Shown here one piece after another: positions 45,899-55,295 of a stretch of DNA of 64,000 bases. Location: NCBI RefSeq assembly GCF_948329515.1, contig NZ_CAOJCN010000003.1, positions 124,001 through 188,000 on the forward strand, in the 5' to 3' direction. A program made the translations under genes and the position numbers. Below the pieces are notes generated by a model. The model searched no databases, had not been told where the DNA came from, and worked only from the letters and a program-made list of their open reading frames with translations. This stretch comes from Cohnella rhizoplanae (GTDB taxonomy: Bacteria > Bacillota > Bacilli > Paenibacillales > Paenibacillaceae). The first letter of the stretch is position 1. Every line of letters starts with the position of its first letter.

Positions 45899-46874
45899 AA
45901 CGCAGAGGCAGGACATGCGGAAGATCCGCCGGACGTTCATATACAAGCAGCCCTTTCTCTCTTGCAAGGCGAACCATTTCATCGGCCCCCGCGGATGCGC
46001 CTCCGACGCGAAGCACGGCATCGCAGTGGTCCAATAGGCGTATCGAAGAGGGATGGAAGATGCGCGTGAATATATCGTCTCCGAGCGAGACGGATCCCGC
46101 CGTGGCGATCAAGGGCAATGCGTACCACTCCCCTAACACCGGCAGGTGCCCGGCTTCGTAAACTCGAAGAGCGATTTCGTTCATGCGCTGCATGTTTTCT
46201 TGAATTTTCGCGGGGTCGTCGCCCGTTCCCGAACGGTAGGGTCCTGCAATCAGAACGTGCAGGGTCTTGGGCGCAGCCGTCTGCAGTAGACCATGAATAT
46301 GGGCGTATTGAAGCAGCATAATCGTTTTGCCGTCGCGGATTTCTCCGTTTTCGACCATTTGCATGGCCTGAGCGTAAGGGAGTTCCATCACCTCGATGTT
46401 CTCCTGTTCCTCGTCAAGTCCGCCCCCCGTACCGATCGCCATGTCTTCAGCATATTCGGCGACGAAGAAATGCAGGATTTCCGTCACGGAACCTGGCGAC
46501 ATATACGCCTCCCCGATCTTCTGCACCCTGTTGATTCGATATCCGGTTTCTTCCTCCGTCTCCCGAAGGATGCTCGTTTCCGGCGTCTCCTTGTCGAGCA
46601 GTCCGGCACAGGCTTCGATCAACATGCCCGATCGGTTCCCGTTCTTGTAGGTCGGCATGCGGAATTGCCGGGTTAACACGACCGTTTGTTTTTGGCGATT
46701 ATAGAGCAGTATCGTGGCTCCATTGCCACGGTCGTATACTTCGCGGGATTGAACTTCCCATTGTCCATTGCCTTTCTCGTAATCGAATGTGACTTTCTTT
46801 AAGACATACCAGTTATCCGACAGCAGCTCTTCCTTGATGATTCGTATTTGAGGCAGCGGCTTCGCTCCGTTCAT
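45849..46874 (-). CDS. NUDIX hydrolase fused to a DUF4406-like domain
   Basis: A 341-residue fusion. Residues 1-200 are a NudK/ADP-sugar-pyrophosphatase-type NUDIX domain: [22 protein letters not shown] is the Nudix box read in parts (REtxEEtG core intact), with [16 protein letters not shown] after it. Residues about 207-320 are a DUF4406 / nucleoside-deoxyribosyltransferase-like domain ([59 protein letters not shown]). The last 17 residues lack family character and overlap the XRE remnant. Its ATG overlaps the stop of the upstream MerR-methyltransferase gene (46871-46874), so the two are translationally coupled. Predicted role: cleavage or repair of a nucleotide-linked metabolite. Confidence 0.85.
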   Translation of the reverse strand: MNGAKPLPQIRIIKEELLSDNWYVLKKVTFDYEKGNGQWEVQSREVYDRGNGATILLYNRQKQTVVLTRQFRMPTYKNGNRSGMLIEACAGLLDKETPETSILRETEEETGYRINRVQKIGEAYMSPGSVTEILHFFVAEYAEDMAIGTGGGLDEEQENIEVMELPYAQAMQMVENGEIRDGKTIMLLQYAHIHGLLQTAAPKTLHVLIAGPYRSGTGDDPAKIQENMQRMNEIALRVYEAGHLPVLGEWYALPLIATAGSVSLGDDIFTRIFHPSSIRLLDHCDAVLRVGGASAGADEMVRLAREKGLLVYERPADLPHVLPLRSNETTRRAERDHPNAE

Positions 46875-48061
46875 GGACGTTTCCTCCCTATGATCATTCC
46901 GTTTTCTTTGGTCATACGAATGACCCCGGCTTGCTTTAACTGGTCCCCGACATGGTCGCGAAAGCGTTCCATGAGTGGGCCGACCAGCTTTTCTCTCGCA
47001 TTCATGGGCGTCGACACCATATATTCGATGAGCGGTTCTGCCTCATTCACCAGCAGCTCATCCTGATATTGAAGTACGCGAAGATCCGTAAAATGGGGGG
47101 AGAGGTATGCTAACCCGTTATCGAGATGGAATCTGAATATAGCCGTATCCAAAACGCGAAGATCAGGGTCGAACGATGCGGCTAAGTCTTCCAGCTCCCG
47201 GAGATGCCGAGTACTCATGGTCGACGCGAAGAGCATCCCCCCCGGTTTGAGGACGCGGTGCAATTCTGCGACGGCAACGGGGATCTCCGCGACATGGTAG
47301 AGCATGTTGCACGCAAGTATCAGATCGAACTGTTCCTCGTGAAAGGGGAGTCGATGGGCATCGGCCGGCAAGAACACAAAGCGCGATGACTCATGGCCTA
47401 ACCGGGAACGGGCCGCCTCTACCATTCCGTTCGATAGGTCGGTAAGGGTCACGCGCCAGCCCTCGGGAATCCGGTCGGCGTTGCGCAGCCAGAAGGTTCC
47501 GTCTCCGCAGCCGACTTCCAGAATGCGGGCATTCGGTGGAAGCTCCAGCCGATCGAACAGCCAACGATGCCAGCCTAACGGATTCGCGCTGAATTTGTCG
47601 TATAGATGGATGCGGGTTTGAAGACGAGTCGACGTCCGATATTGCTCGGACCAGTTTTCTTCGACCTGCACGGCTCGAATGAGTTCTTCAAGATGAGCCC
47701 AACCGGTTCCATTCCCCAACGTCCTCAGCGACTTGCGAATGGCTTGTACAAGGTGTTCCGCATGCGCGATCTTCTTCTGCAACACGTCCAATTGGGCTTC
47801 CAGAGAGCGCTGCATGCCATCTTCGGACAGGGGTTCCCGATCTAAATTATCTTTTATTTCTTCGAGAGACAGCCCCACATATTTCAGGGTTTGAATGCGC
47901 TGCAGACGTTCTAAATCGCGAATCGCGTATTTGCGCGCGGCACCGGAGAGATGTTCCTGCGGCGTCAGGAGCCCGATCTGATCGTAATATCTTAAAGTTC
48001 TTAGCGTGACCCCCGTACGTTTGGCGAGCTCGCCGGTCGTTATATATTCTCCAGTGGCCAT
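46871..48061 (-). CDS. MerR regulator fused to a class I SAM methyltransferase
   Basis: A 396-residue fusion. Residues 8-75 form a MerR winged helix ([25 protein letters not shown]), then a dimerising coiled coil to about 125. Residues about 150-300 are a class I methyltransferase: motif [19 protein letters not shown], acidic SAM-ribose region [15 protein letters not shown], then [13 protein letters not shown] and [13 protein letters not shown]. It is transcribed from a MerR-type promoter with a palindrome in the spacer and is probably autoregulated. The C-terminal enzyme may both sense and modify its ligand. Similar MerR-methyltransferase fusions exist in Bacilli, but targets are unknown to me. 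Confidence 0.9.
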   Translation of the reverse strand: MATGEYITTGELAKRTGVTLRTLRYYDQIGLLTPQEHLSGAARKYAIRDLERLQRIQTLKYVGLSLEEIKDNLDREPLSEDGMQRSLEAQLDVLQKKIAHAEHLVQAIRKSLRTLGNGTGWAHLEELIRAVQVEENWSEQYRTSTRLQTRIHLYDKFSANPLGWHRWLFDRLELPPNARILEVGCGDGTFWLRNADRIPEGWRVTLTDLSNGMVEAARSRLGHESSRFVFLPADAHRLPFHEEQFDLILACNMLYHVAEIPVAVAELHRVLKPGGMLFASTMSTRHLRELEDLAASFDPDLRVLDTAIFRFHLDNGLAYLSPHFTDLRVLQYQDELLVNEAEPLIEYMVSTPMNAREKLVGPLMERFRDHVGDQLKQAGVIRMTKENGMIIGRKRP

Positions 48062-48103
48062 AAGCTCCCTTCCTTTCTCATTGCGCTGATCTTGCTTTTT
48101 CTA

Positions 48104-48134
48104 AGTATAGCGGGTGACGTTACGTAACCTGCAA
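48104..48134 (-). promoter_or_regulatory. MerR-type promoter with 19-base spacer and internal palindrome
   Basis: On the minus strand TTGCAG (48134-48129), a 19-base spacer and TATACT (48109-48104). The 17-base imperfect palindrome GGTTACGTAACGTCACC (48113-48129) fills the spacer. An overlong spacer with a dyad inside is the hallmark of MerR-activated promoters, and the gene 40 bases downstream encodes a MerR protein. Confidence 0.85.
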
Positions 48135-48262
48135 GCACTAATTTATAGATTGCGTAGGCGGGTGAAAACAATGGCGCACGATAACGGCACTATTTTGACT
48201 ATAGATCGTCTTATTCTCTGATTATCCAAATCCTGAAGTGAATTCAAAAGGGAATGGTGTAG

Positions 48263-48775
48263 ATGAGAGCGCTAGTCTATCTTGCGATCGGAGTTTGTGC
48301 GGGGCTGTTATGGGGATTCATCATCGCCACGGGCGGAAATAGCTCGGAACGGATGGCAGGCAAGGTCGTTCAGAAGGAATGGGACCTGCTGATGGAGGGG
48401 CGGACGATCGGCAAAGCGCTGGTCATTAACGAAAACAGTTATGTGGCTGTTAAGGATGTGGTGGCACTGACGGACCTCGAGGCGCTTCAGCAGGGAGATC
48501 AGCTGTTTCTCCTGTTGAGCGGAGAACCTTTTCGACTGCCGAAAGGCATCGGTCTTGACGATGTGAAGCGTAAGATCGAATTCGTTCAGAAACGCATTCA
48601 AATCCTTCGGGCACAAGGGCCGGCGCAGACGGAATCCCTCGCGCTTCTGGCGTCCAAGCTCCAAGCGGAGCTGGCGGTATATGACAACTGGAAGACGGAA
48701 CTGGAGCTCGGTGAAACGGTGGACGAACGGGGGGGAGCGAATGGCGCCGACAGGAACGATTCTGATCGTGGATGA
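48263..48775 (+). CDS. Small membrane-anchored hypothetical protein of the two-component operon
   Basis: A 170-residue protein with one N-terminal hydrophobic segment (LVYLAIGVCAGLLWGFIIA) that could be an uncleaved anchor or signal peptide. The rest is hydrophilic, with a beta-rich part (KALVINENSYVAVKDVVALTD) and a helical part (DDVKRKIEFVQKRIQILRAQG). I do not recognise the family. Its end overlaps the following response-regulator gene by 35 bases, so the two are co-transcribed. It might be an accessory sensor for the two-component system. A weak TTGACT/GATTAT promoter may lie near 48195-48225. Confidence 0.7.
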   Translation: MRALVYLAIGVCAGLLWGFIIATGGNSSERMAGKVVQKEWDLLMEGRTIGKALVINENSYVAVKDVVALTDLEALQQGDQLFLLLSGEPFRLPKGIGLDDVKRKIEFVQKRIQILRAQGPAQTESLALLASKLQAELAVYDNWKTELELGETVDERGGANGADRNDSDRG

Positions 48776-49439
48776 CGAACAAGACATTATTACCTTGATG
48801 CAAATTTATTTACTTAATGAAGGATACCGGTTACTGACGGCATCGAACGGTCTGGAAGCCATCGAATTGCTGTCTCTTCATCCCGTCGATGTCGTCATAC
48901 TCGACGTGATGATGCCCCATCTGGATGGGATTGAAACTTGTATCCAGATCCGTAAAAACAGCGACGTTCCGGTTATTATGTTGTCGGCGAAAAGCCAGGA
49001 CATCGACAAGATCCGAGGCCTGAGCATCGGAGCGGACGATTATGTGACCAAGCCCTTTAACCCGCTTGAACTGGTCGCCCGGATTAAATCGCAGATTCGC
49101 CGGTATAATCGGTACCGGAACGACCGCAGCCGGGACGACGGCCAGTTCGAGATTGACGACCTTGTCGTCAATGTGTCCACCCACAAGGTGTCTGTGGACG
49201 GGCAAGAGGTGAAGTTAACGCCGCGGGAGTTTGCCATTCTGCATATGCTTGCTGTTAATAGAGATCTTGTGATGAGCATCGAACGAATTTATGAGGAAGT
49301 CTGGCAGGAGCCGTACGTCGATTCCAAAAACACGGTGATGGTCCATATCCGGAAGCTTAGGGAAAAGATCGAACGAGACCCGCAGCGTCCGAGGTATATT
49401 AAGACGATATGGGGAATCGGGTACAAGCTCGAATCCTAA
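48741..49439 (+). CDS. OmpR-family response regulator
   Basis: A 232-residue regulator with receiver domain (ILIVDDEQD; phospho-acceptor Asp in VVILDVMMPHLDG; Lys in YVTKPFNPLE) and a C-terminal winged helix ending in YIKTIWGIGYKLES. The ATG at 48741 is preferred because GGGGGGAGC stands just before it. It is followed 19 bases later by its kinase gene. Resembles VanR/ResD/YycF-type regulators, but the sequence does not fix the regulon. Confidence 0.93.
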   Translation: MAPTGTILIVDDEQDIITLMQIYLLNEGYRLLTASNGLEAIELLSLHPVDVVILDVMMPHLDGIETCIQIRKNSDVPVIMLSAKSQDIDKIRGLSIGADDYVTKPFNPLELVARIKSQIRRYNRYRNDRSRDDGQFEIDDLVVNVSTHKVSVDGQEVKLTPREFAILHMLAVNRDLVMSIERIYEEVWQEPYVDSKNTVMVHIRKLREKIERDPQRPRYIKTIWGIGYKLES

Positions 49440-49458
49440 TGAAAAGAGGCTCAGGCGC

Positions 49459-50676
49459 ATGCAAACGTCTTGGTTTTTCTCGCTGAAATGGATATACCTG
49501 GGGTACTCCGCGGCCAGCGCTTCCGTGACGGCGGCGATCCTATACATGATCTACCGGACGATGTCCTTCATGATCGATTATCCGCCGTTTTCTGCCGTCA
49601 TCGTGTATCTGGTCAATCATGTTGGCTCGGGAACTATGCTGACTTGCGTCGGCGTGCCGCTGTACCTGTTCGTCTATCGGGAAATGACGCGGCGAGTAAC
49701 AGTTCGGCATCAAATGGTTGAGCAACAGGCTCGAAGTCTTGCCCAAGGAAGCCTGGGGACGCCATCCAGGCTGCCGGGCAAGGATGAGACGGCGCGGTTG
49801 TCCGAACTTCTCGGCAACGTCGCCTTCCAGCTTCATGCCTATTTCGAACGTACCTCGGTTGGTCTTGCGGAGCTCGCGGGCGGAAATTTTCAATACCGGC
49901 TGGAATCCGGACCGGAGGATGAACGCTGGTCGCAGCTGACGGAGCGCATCAATGCAATGGCAGCCCAATTAGAGCGCTCAATCAAGGACGAGCGGAATGC
50001 CGAGAAGTCCAAAAACGATCTGATCACCGGCGTTTCGCATGATCTGCGTACGCCGCTGACTTCTCTTCTGGGCTTCCTGGAAGTCATCCAGAGCGACAGG
50101 TACCGGGATGAAGCGGAGCTCCGGCATTACATCGACATTATTTACAAGAAGGCACTGACGCTTAAGAAGCTGATCGATGATTTGTTCGAATATACGCGGA
50201 TTTCCGGCGGACTTCCTGTCATCAAGGAGGAACTGGATCTGCTCGGGTTTATGCGGCAGCTCGCCGAGGAATATGTCCCCGAGCTTGAGCGGATGACAAT
50301 GGCTTGTAGGGTGGAGTCCGACATGCAACGGCTGTCCGTCAGGGCAGACGGCGAACTCCTGGCCAGATGCTTCTCCAATTTGCTGGATAACGCCATTCGG
50401 TACGGAAGCGGAGGCGGGGCGGTAGAGATTCAAGTCTCTACCCGTTCCGAATATGCATGCGTCCGCGTGATCAACTACGGCGACCCTATATCCATACAAG
50501 ATCTGCCTTATCTGTTCGAGCGCTTCTACAGAGGGGATACGGCCCGCACGTCGGGAGGATCCGGTCTTGGCCTCGCCATCGTCAAGAGCATTGTACAAGC
50601 CCATAGCGGCGAAGTCGCCGTTCAGAGCAGTCATAGCCGAACCGTATTCGAGGTGCGTCTGCCGCTTGAGCCATAA
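49459..50676 (+). CDS. Sensor histidine kinase
   Basis: A 405-residue membrane kinase with two N-terminal helices (about 12-32 and 45-73) and only a short external loop, a HAMP-like linker, the phospho-acceptor His in ITGVSHDLRTPLTSLLG, the N-box FSNLLDNAIRYG and the G box GGSGLGLAIVKS. The small extracellular loop suggests it senses the membrane or a partner protein, possibly the membrane-anchored protein encoded first in the operon. Partner of the response regulator just upstream. Confidence 0.93.
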   Translation: MQTSWFFSLKWIYLGYSAASASVTAAILYMIYRTMSFMIDYPPFSAVIVYLVNHVGSGTMLTCVGVPLYLFVYREMTRRVTVRHQMVEQQARSLAQGSLGTPSRLPGKDETARLSELLGNVAFQLHAYFERTSVGLAELAGGNFQYRLESGPEDERWSQLTERINAMAAQLERSIKDERNAEKSKNDLITGVSHDLRTPLTSLLGFLEVIQSDRYRDEAELRHYIDIIYKKALTLKKLIDDLFEYTRISGGLPVIKEELDLLGFMRQLAEEYVPELERMTMACRVESDMQRLSVRADGELLARCFSNLLDNAIRYGSGGGAVEIQVSTRSEYACVRVINYGDPISIQDLPYLFERFYRGDTARTSGGSGLGLAIVKSIVQAHSGEVAVQSSHSRTVFEVRLPLEP

Positions 50677-50787
50677 AGTTTTTTTATTTTTTCATCAATT
50701 GTTAAGAAAATGATAAGCATTTCGGAACATGCCCGTTAAGCAGCAGGCGTTATAGTAATCGTGTCCTTATGGAAAGGAGACGCTGCA

Positions 50788-52182
50788 ATGCTGTTTAACA
50801 GTTACCCGTTTATTTTTGTATTTCTGCCTGTTACGGTTGCGGGATATTTTCTGTTGGCCCGCCTTCGTGCCCGTACGTGGACACAGCTGTGGCTGGCTGC
50901 CGTATCGCTCGTGTTCTATGCGTGGTGGAGCATCGAATACGTGCCGCTCCTCCTTATGTCCATCGGTTTTAATTTCGGCATGGGCAGACTGCTTGCACGA
51001 ACGAGAAAAGAGAGCGTCGGAAAGCGGCGGGCCTGGCTGGCGGCGGGAATCGCCGCGAATCTGCTATTGCTCGGATGGTATAAATACGCGAACTTTTTTG
51101 CCGGCACGCTAAGCGATTTAACAGGCTTTGAATTTACGGTCCGCAGCGTCGTGCTGCCGCTAGGCATCAGTTTCTTTACGTTTACCCAGATCGCTTACCT
51201 GGTGGACGCGTGGCGCGGCACGGCCAGCGAATACAATCTTGTAAACTATGTCCTGTTCGTCACCTTTTTCCCGCACCTGATTGCGGGCCCGATCCTTCAT
51301 CATCGCGAGATGATGCCGCAGTTTGCAGATGAAGGAAGCGGGCGGCCGCAGTGGACGAACATTTATCAGGGGACTTATTTTTTTTGCATGGGACTGGCCA
51401 AGAAAGTCATCGTCGCAGATACGTTCGCCGGCTACGCGAATGACGGTTTCGCTCATGCAACGGGCTTCTTCGGGTCGTGGGCGGCCGCTCTCTCCTATAC
51501 ATTCCAGCTGTACTTCGACTTCAGCGGATATTCCGACATGGCGGTCGGCATCGCGCTGTTGTTCAACGTCAGACTGCCGCAAAATTTCGACTCGCCGTAC
51601 AAGGCGGCCGGCATTCGCGATTTTTGGAGACGTTGGCACATGACATTGAGCCGCTTCCTGCGCGATTACATCTATATTCCGCTGGGCGGGAACCGCAAGG
51701 GAGAGATACGGGCTTGCCTGGGTGTTCTGGTTACGTTCCTGATTGGCGGTCTCTGGCATGGCGCCGGCTGGACTTTTATCGTGTGGGGAGCCTTGCACGG
51801 CATGGCGCAGATCATACAGAGGCTATGGTCGCTGCGGATCGGCGTAAAGCTTCCGTTTCCCGTCTCTTGGCTGCTGACCTTTCTGTTTATTAATGCAACT
51901 TGGGTGCTGTTTCGGGCGGAAGACCTGCAGCAAGCAGAGAGATTGCTAGCGGGCATGGCAGGATTAAGAGGAGGAGGAAGCACGGCTGAATTCCTGGCTA
52001 ACCTCGTACCCCTGCTGTTAGCCGGAGCAGGTCTGCTGCTCGTCCTGCTGCCGCGCAATGTTAACGCCGCCGCGGCGTCTTTGCGGCCAAGCACCCGCCT
52101 GGCGTTTACGGCCGCTCTGCTGTTTGTCCTATCGCTTCTCTTTTTGAATCGTATACAGCCTTTTTTGTATTTCAACTTCTGA
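50788..52182 (+). CDS. MBOAT O-acyltransferase (AlgI/DltB-like)
   Basis: A 464-residue polytopic membrane protein. It has the AlgI-like start FNSYPFIFVFLPVTVAGYFLL, the conserved WRRWHMTLSRFLRDYIYIPLGGN and the catalytic His in GGLWHGAGWTFIVWGALHG. Such enzymes move acyl groups, often acetyl, across the membrane onto exopolysaccharides or cell-wall polymers. AAAGGAGA before the ATG at 50788 decides the start. It is paired with an SGNH-type protein 17 bases downstream. Confidence 0.94.
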   Translation: MLFNSYPFIFVFLPVTVAGYFLLARLRARTWTQLWLAAVSLVFYAWWSIEYVPLLLMSIGFNFGMGRLLARTRKESVGKRRAWLAAGIAANLLLLGWYKYANFFAGTLSDLTGFEFTVRSVVLPLGISFFTFTQIAYLVDAWRGTASEYNLVNYVLFVTFFPHLIAGPILHHREMMPQFADEGSGRPQWTNIYQGTYFFCMGLAKKVIVADTFAGYANDGFAHATGFFGSWAAALSYTFQLYFDFSGYSDMAVGIALLFNVRLPQNFDSPYKAAGIRDFWRRWHMTLSRFLRDYIYIPLGGNRKGEIRACLGVLVTFLIGGLWHGAGWTFIVWGALHGMAQIIQRLWSLRIGVKLPFPVSWLLTFLFINATWVLFRAEDLQQAERLLAGMAGLRGGGSTAEFLANLVPLLLAGAGLLLVLLPRNVNAAAASLRPSTRLAFTAALLFVLSLLFLNRIQPFLYFNF

Positions 52183-52199
52183 CCGGAGGAACAACGACC

Positions 52200-53315
52200 A
52201 TGCATGCACCCTCACTCATTCCAGCCGAGCGTTCGGCAGCTATTCTCGCCCAGAAAAAGATGGGACAGTTCGCGTTGTTCGCGATTCTGATATCCATCAT
52301 TACGGCCGCAAGCGTTATGTTCACCGATCCGCTGCAGATCTACCACCGCCAGGATTGGTACACGCCCGTATTCTTCAAAGAGGAGCGCTACCAGAATGCC
52401 GGCCTCGCTCGAACGCAGGACTACGACATCATCATTATCGGCAGCTCCATGACGGAAAACTTCCGGTCGTCGCAAGTCGGAGCGGAACTGGGCGGAAAGG
52501 CGCTGAAGCTATCCATCTCAGGCTCGACGGTCGACGAGCAGTACAAAACGGCAAAGCTGGCTCTGGAGACGGGGAAGGTAAAAAAGGTGCTCTGGGGCAT
52601 CGATTATTTTTCTCTAAAAACGGAGAGCGGGGACAACAAAGATTTTCCCGATTATTTATACGACAACAAGTTATGGAACGATTATCCCTATTGGTTCAAT
52701 TACACGTTTTTTAAACTGTGGCTGCGGGGACTTCAGCGAACGCTGGAAGGCGGCCCTCCTACGAATCTGGATCTCCTGAACAATTGGGATCATGCCGTAA
52801 AGTTCGGGAGAGAAAAAGCGTTAACCGCCTACGAGCGTGCTTTAAAATCGGAGGTCGGCTATGGCCGGAACGAAGAACCGTTAGACATCGTACGCGCCAA
52901 TTTCGACAGGTATATTCTTTCGCTTGTCCGGGCGTATCCCGAGGTCGAATTTATGTTCTATTATCCGCCTTACAGCATTCTAAGGCAGCAGGTCTGGTAC
53001 AAGTTGAATCCGACCCGTTTTCAAAATCAGATGCAGATGCGCAAGCTGATGTTCGAAGCCTTCGACCGATATCCGAACGCCGCCGTGTACGACTTTCAGA
53101 ACGAACGAAGCTGGACTTATAACCTCGACCTGTACAGCGATTTATCCCATCATAAAGGTTTAATTAATGATCGGATCTCGGAAGCGATCGGGCGCCGCGA
53201 TGCGAAGTACCTCCTTACTGCCGAAAATATCGAGCAGCTAAACGAACGACTGGAGATGGATGCAAGATCCGTATTCCTGAATAAAGAAGGGGACGTAATA
53301 AACAATTCCTTGTAG
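52200..53315 (+). CDS. SGNH-type membrane-anchored partner of the MBOAT protein
   Basis: A 371-residue protein with one N-terminal membrane helix (about 22-44, GQFALFAILISIITAASVMF) and an external domain. The block IIIIGSSMTENFRSSQ carries a GDSL/SGNH-like Ser, and DLYSDLSHHKG near 315 gives the Asp and His of a possible triad. It is comparable in role to AlgJ/AlgX or DltD, which complete acyl transfer outside the cell. Operon position right after the MBOAT gene supports this. Confidence 0.8.
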   Translation: MHAPSLIPAERSAAILAQKKMGQFALFAILISIITAASVMFTDPLQIYHRQDWYTPVFFKEERYQNAGLARTQDYDIIIIGSSMTENFRSSQVGAELGGKALKLSISGSTVDEQYKTAKLALETGKVKKVLWGIDYFSLKTESGDNKDFPDYLYDNKLWNDYPYWFNYTFFKLWLRGLQRTLEGGPPTNLDLLNNWDHAVKFGREKALTAYERALKSEVGYGRNEEPLDIVRANFDRYILSLVRAYPEVEFMFYYPPYSILRQQVWYKLNPTRFQNQMQMRKLMFEAFDRYPNAAVYDFQNERSWTYNLDLYSDLSHHKGLINDRISEAIGRRDAKYLLTAENIEQLNERLEMDARSVFLNKEGDVINNSL

Positions 53316-53441
53316 CCGATATCCGATAAGGATACGCATCGTCCGTCGGCTTGTTTGCAAATGCCTAATAAAACATTAAAAATGGCTGTATTGGCCGCGC
53401 GGCGCCTTCCTCACATAATGGAATAAAAGGGAGGCGTCTGC

Positions 53442-54191
53442 ATGCTGACTATTTTTCATTCGAAGAAAGATTTCGAAGCGTCCGATTGCCGGATCGCCGT
53501 GCTTCCGGTAGGCGCTACTGAGCAGCATGGCAGTCATCTGCCGGTGGGGACGGATACGATTTTTGCGGAGCACTTCTCGAGAAGGCTGGCCGAAGAGCTG
53601 GATGCTTACCTGCTGCCTGCCATCGCCATCTCCTCGTCCATCGAGCATCGGAAGGGCAAGGGCACGGTATACCTGAAGTCGGACACGCTGGCGCTGGTGC
53701 TGCGGGATATTGCCGAATCGCTGCAGTATTCCGGCTTCACGAAGCTGATCATCGCCAACTTCCATGGGGGCAACTGGATCATCAAGCCAACGGTTCGGAA
53801 TCTGAACCGGGAGCTAGGGGGCTTGCAGACGGTCCTGCTGTACGCGGGCGATGTGGCGAGACCCCGATACGGAGAGATATTTAACCATGTCCAGGGCGAC
53901 ATTCACGCCGGCGAGATGGAAACCTCGCTCATGCTGCACCTCCATCCGGAATACGTATCGGACATTAAGGTCCAGAAGAATCCCGTATTATTCCCGCAGG
54001 CGTACATGGATTACTTCGATGTCGGCGAGCTCACTGCGGACGGGTACTGGGGATTCCCGGAGGAAGCGACCGCCGAGAAGGGAAGCAAGGTCATCGAGCT
54101 CATGCTGCATGAAGGCTTGAAATACATTGAAGAGCTGGAGCGGGTCACCCTTGAGGTGAAGGCGCGGCACGCCAGGGAGACCGGACAATGA
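53442..54191 (+). CDS. Creatininase family amidohydrolase
   Basis: A 249-residue metal-dependent hydrolase of the creatininase / mycofactocin-MftE family. Metal ligands are in VGATEQHGSHLPVGTD (Glu, His, Asp), NFHGGNW (His) and HAGEMETSLM (Glu). It opens a cyclic amide or acts on formyl-amide substrates; the real substrate cannot be told. Its stop overlaps the start of the GNAT gene (ATGA at 54188-54191), so the two are coupled. Confidence 0.92.
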   Translation: MLTIFHSKKDFEASDCRIAVLPVGATEQHGSHLPVGTDTIFAEHFSRRLAEELDAYLLPAIAISSSIEHRKGKGTVYLKSDTLALVLRDIAESLQYSGFTKLIIANFHGGNWIIKPTVRNLNRELGGLQTVLLYAGDVARPRYGEIFNHVQGDIHAGEMETSLMLHLHPEYVSDIKVQKNPVLFPQAYMDYFDVGELTADGYWGFPEEATAEKGSKVIELMLHEGLKYIEELERVTLEVKARHARETGQ

Positions 54192-55105
54192 CGGGAACGC
54201 GGATCCGGCGACTCACCGAGCGCGACATCCCTTTTGCGATGGCGCTCAAAAATATCGCGGGCTGGAATCAGACGGAGGAGGACTGGCGGGGCTACCTCGC
54301 CTTCGACCCCGAGGGCTGCTATCTCGCCGAGTTCGGCAGGGAGCCCGCAGGGACGATGACGACGATCCGCTACGGGGACCGATTCGGATGGATCGGCATG
54401 GTGCTGGTGCATCCCGATTATCGGGGCCGCGGCATCGCCACGGAGCTGCTTCAGCTGGGCATCCGCTACCTGCAGGAGAGCGGGGTGCGCTGCATTAAGC
54501 TGGACGCCACGGCGATGGGGAAAAAAGTATACGTCCCGCTTGGATTTGTGGAAGAGTACGACGTACGCAGGTACGAGCTGAGCTGCTCGCCGCCCGCAAG
54601 CGGCTTGAAGGTCGGGGCCATATCCGATTCCGCTTCCGAGTCTGTATACAAGTCCGGGTCCGGGTACAAGGTCGAGGTCCGGCCCTTATCCGGGGACCTT
54701 CTGGATGAGATCGCCGCCTACGATGAGATCGTCTTCGGCGCGAGCCGGAGGGCCGTGCTGGATCGGCTCTCGTCGAGGGACGCGCACTACTCTCTGTATA
54801 CGCGAGACGAACGAGGAATCACGGGATATATGATGGCTCATCAAGGATATGAAGCCGTCCAGATCGGACCTTGGGCGGCATCGGATGCCCATACGGCCGA
54901 GATGCTTCTGACGGCGTTGCTGTCGCAGATCGGACACGGCAAAGTTTTCTTCGACCTGCCTGTTCCAAATGCCGAAGGCATTGAGCTGGCAGAAAAGCAT
55001 GGATTTCGAATTCAGCGGGCGTTCTGCCGGATGTACCTGGGCGAGAATGAATGTGCCGGCTGGCCGGCGAGGATCTACGGAACATCGGGCGCAGAAAAAG
55101 GTTAA
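54188..55105 (+). CDS. GNAT family N-acetyltransferase with two GNAT-type halves
   Basis: A 305-residue protein. The N-terminal half is a normal GNAT domain with the acetyl-CoA loop VHPDYRGRGIATELLQLG and the ending KVYVPLGFVEEYDVRRYEL. The second half (about 180-300) is a degenerate GNAT-like or Acetyltransf_18-type domain (GYMMAHQGYEAVQIGPW; LAEKHGFRIQRAF). A Ser/Gly/Tyr-rich linker lies between them. Coupled to the creatininase-like gene by an overlapping stop/start, suggesting that both act on one amine or amide metabolite. Confidence 0.9.
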   Translation: MTGTRIRRLTERDIPFAMALKNIAGWNQTEEDWRGYLAFDPEGCYLAEFGREPAGTMTTIRYGDRFGWIGMVLVHPDYRGRGIATELLQLGIRYLQESGVRCIKLDATAMGKKVYVPLGFVEEYDVRRYELSCSPPASGLKVGAISDSASESVYKSGSGYKVEVRPLSGDLLDEIAAYDEIVFGASRRAVLDRLSSRDAHYSLYTRDERGITGYMMAHQGYEAVQIGPWAASDAHTAEMLLTALLSQIGHGKVFFDLPVPNAEGIELAEKHGFRIQRAFCRMYLGENECAGWPARIYGTSGAEKG

Positions 55106-55147
55106 GCGTGGGATGGGTCCCCAGGGATACCGCTTACACTTATACGA

Positions 55148-55190
55148 CGGAAAATACGCTCGGAGCAGAGCGTATTTTTTCCGTTTTTTT
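55148..55190 (+). terminator. Intrinsic terminator after the GNAT gene
   Basis: CGGAAAATACGCTC pairs with GAGCGTATTTTTTCCG around a six-base loop, followed by a long T-run. Confidence 0.88.
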
Positions 55191-55295
55191 TGCTTTTTTC
55201 AAAAAAATGATACTCATAGTCCGTCGACTCCGTCGCTTATTACCGATTAACATGTAGTTACGGCTTTGGAATTTACGCGCTGAAGGATGTTGCCC

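Noticed and set aside
50700..50756. TTAAGAAAATGATAAG direct-repeat-like stretch and TATAGT before the MBOAT gene, as a response-regulator binding site and promoter.
   Set aside because: Suggestive only; no matching -35 box and the second half-site is weak.
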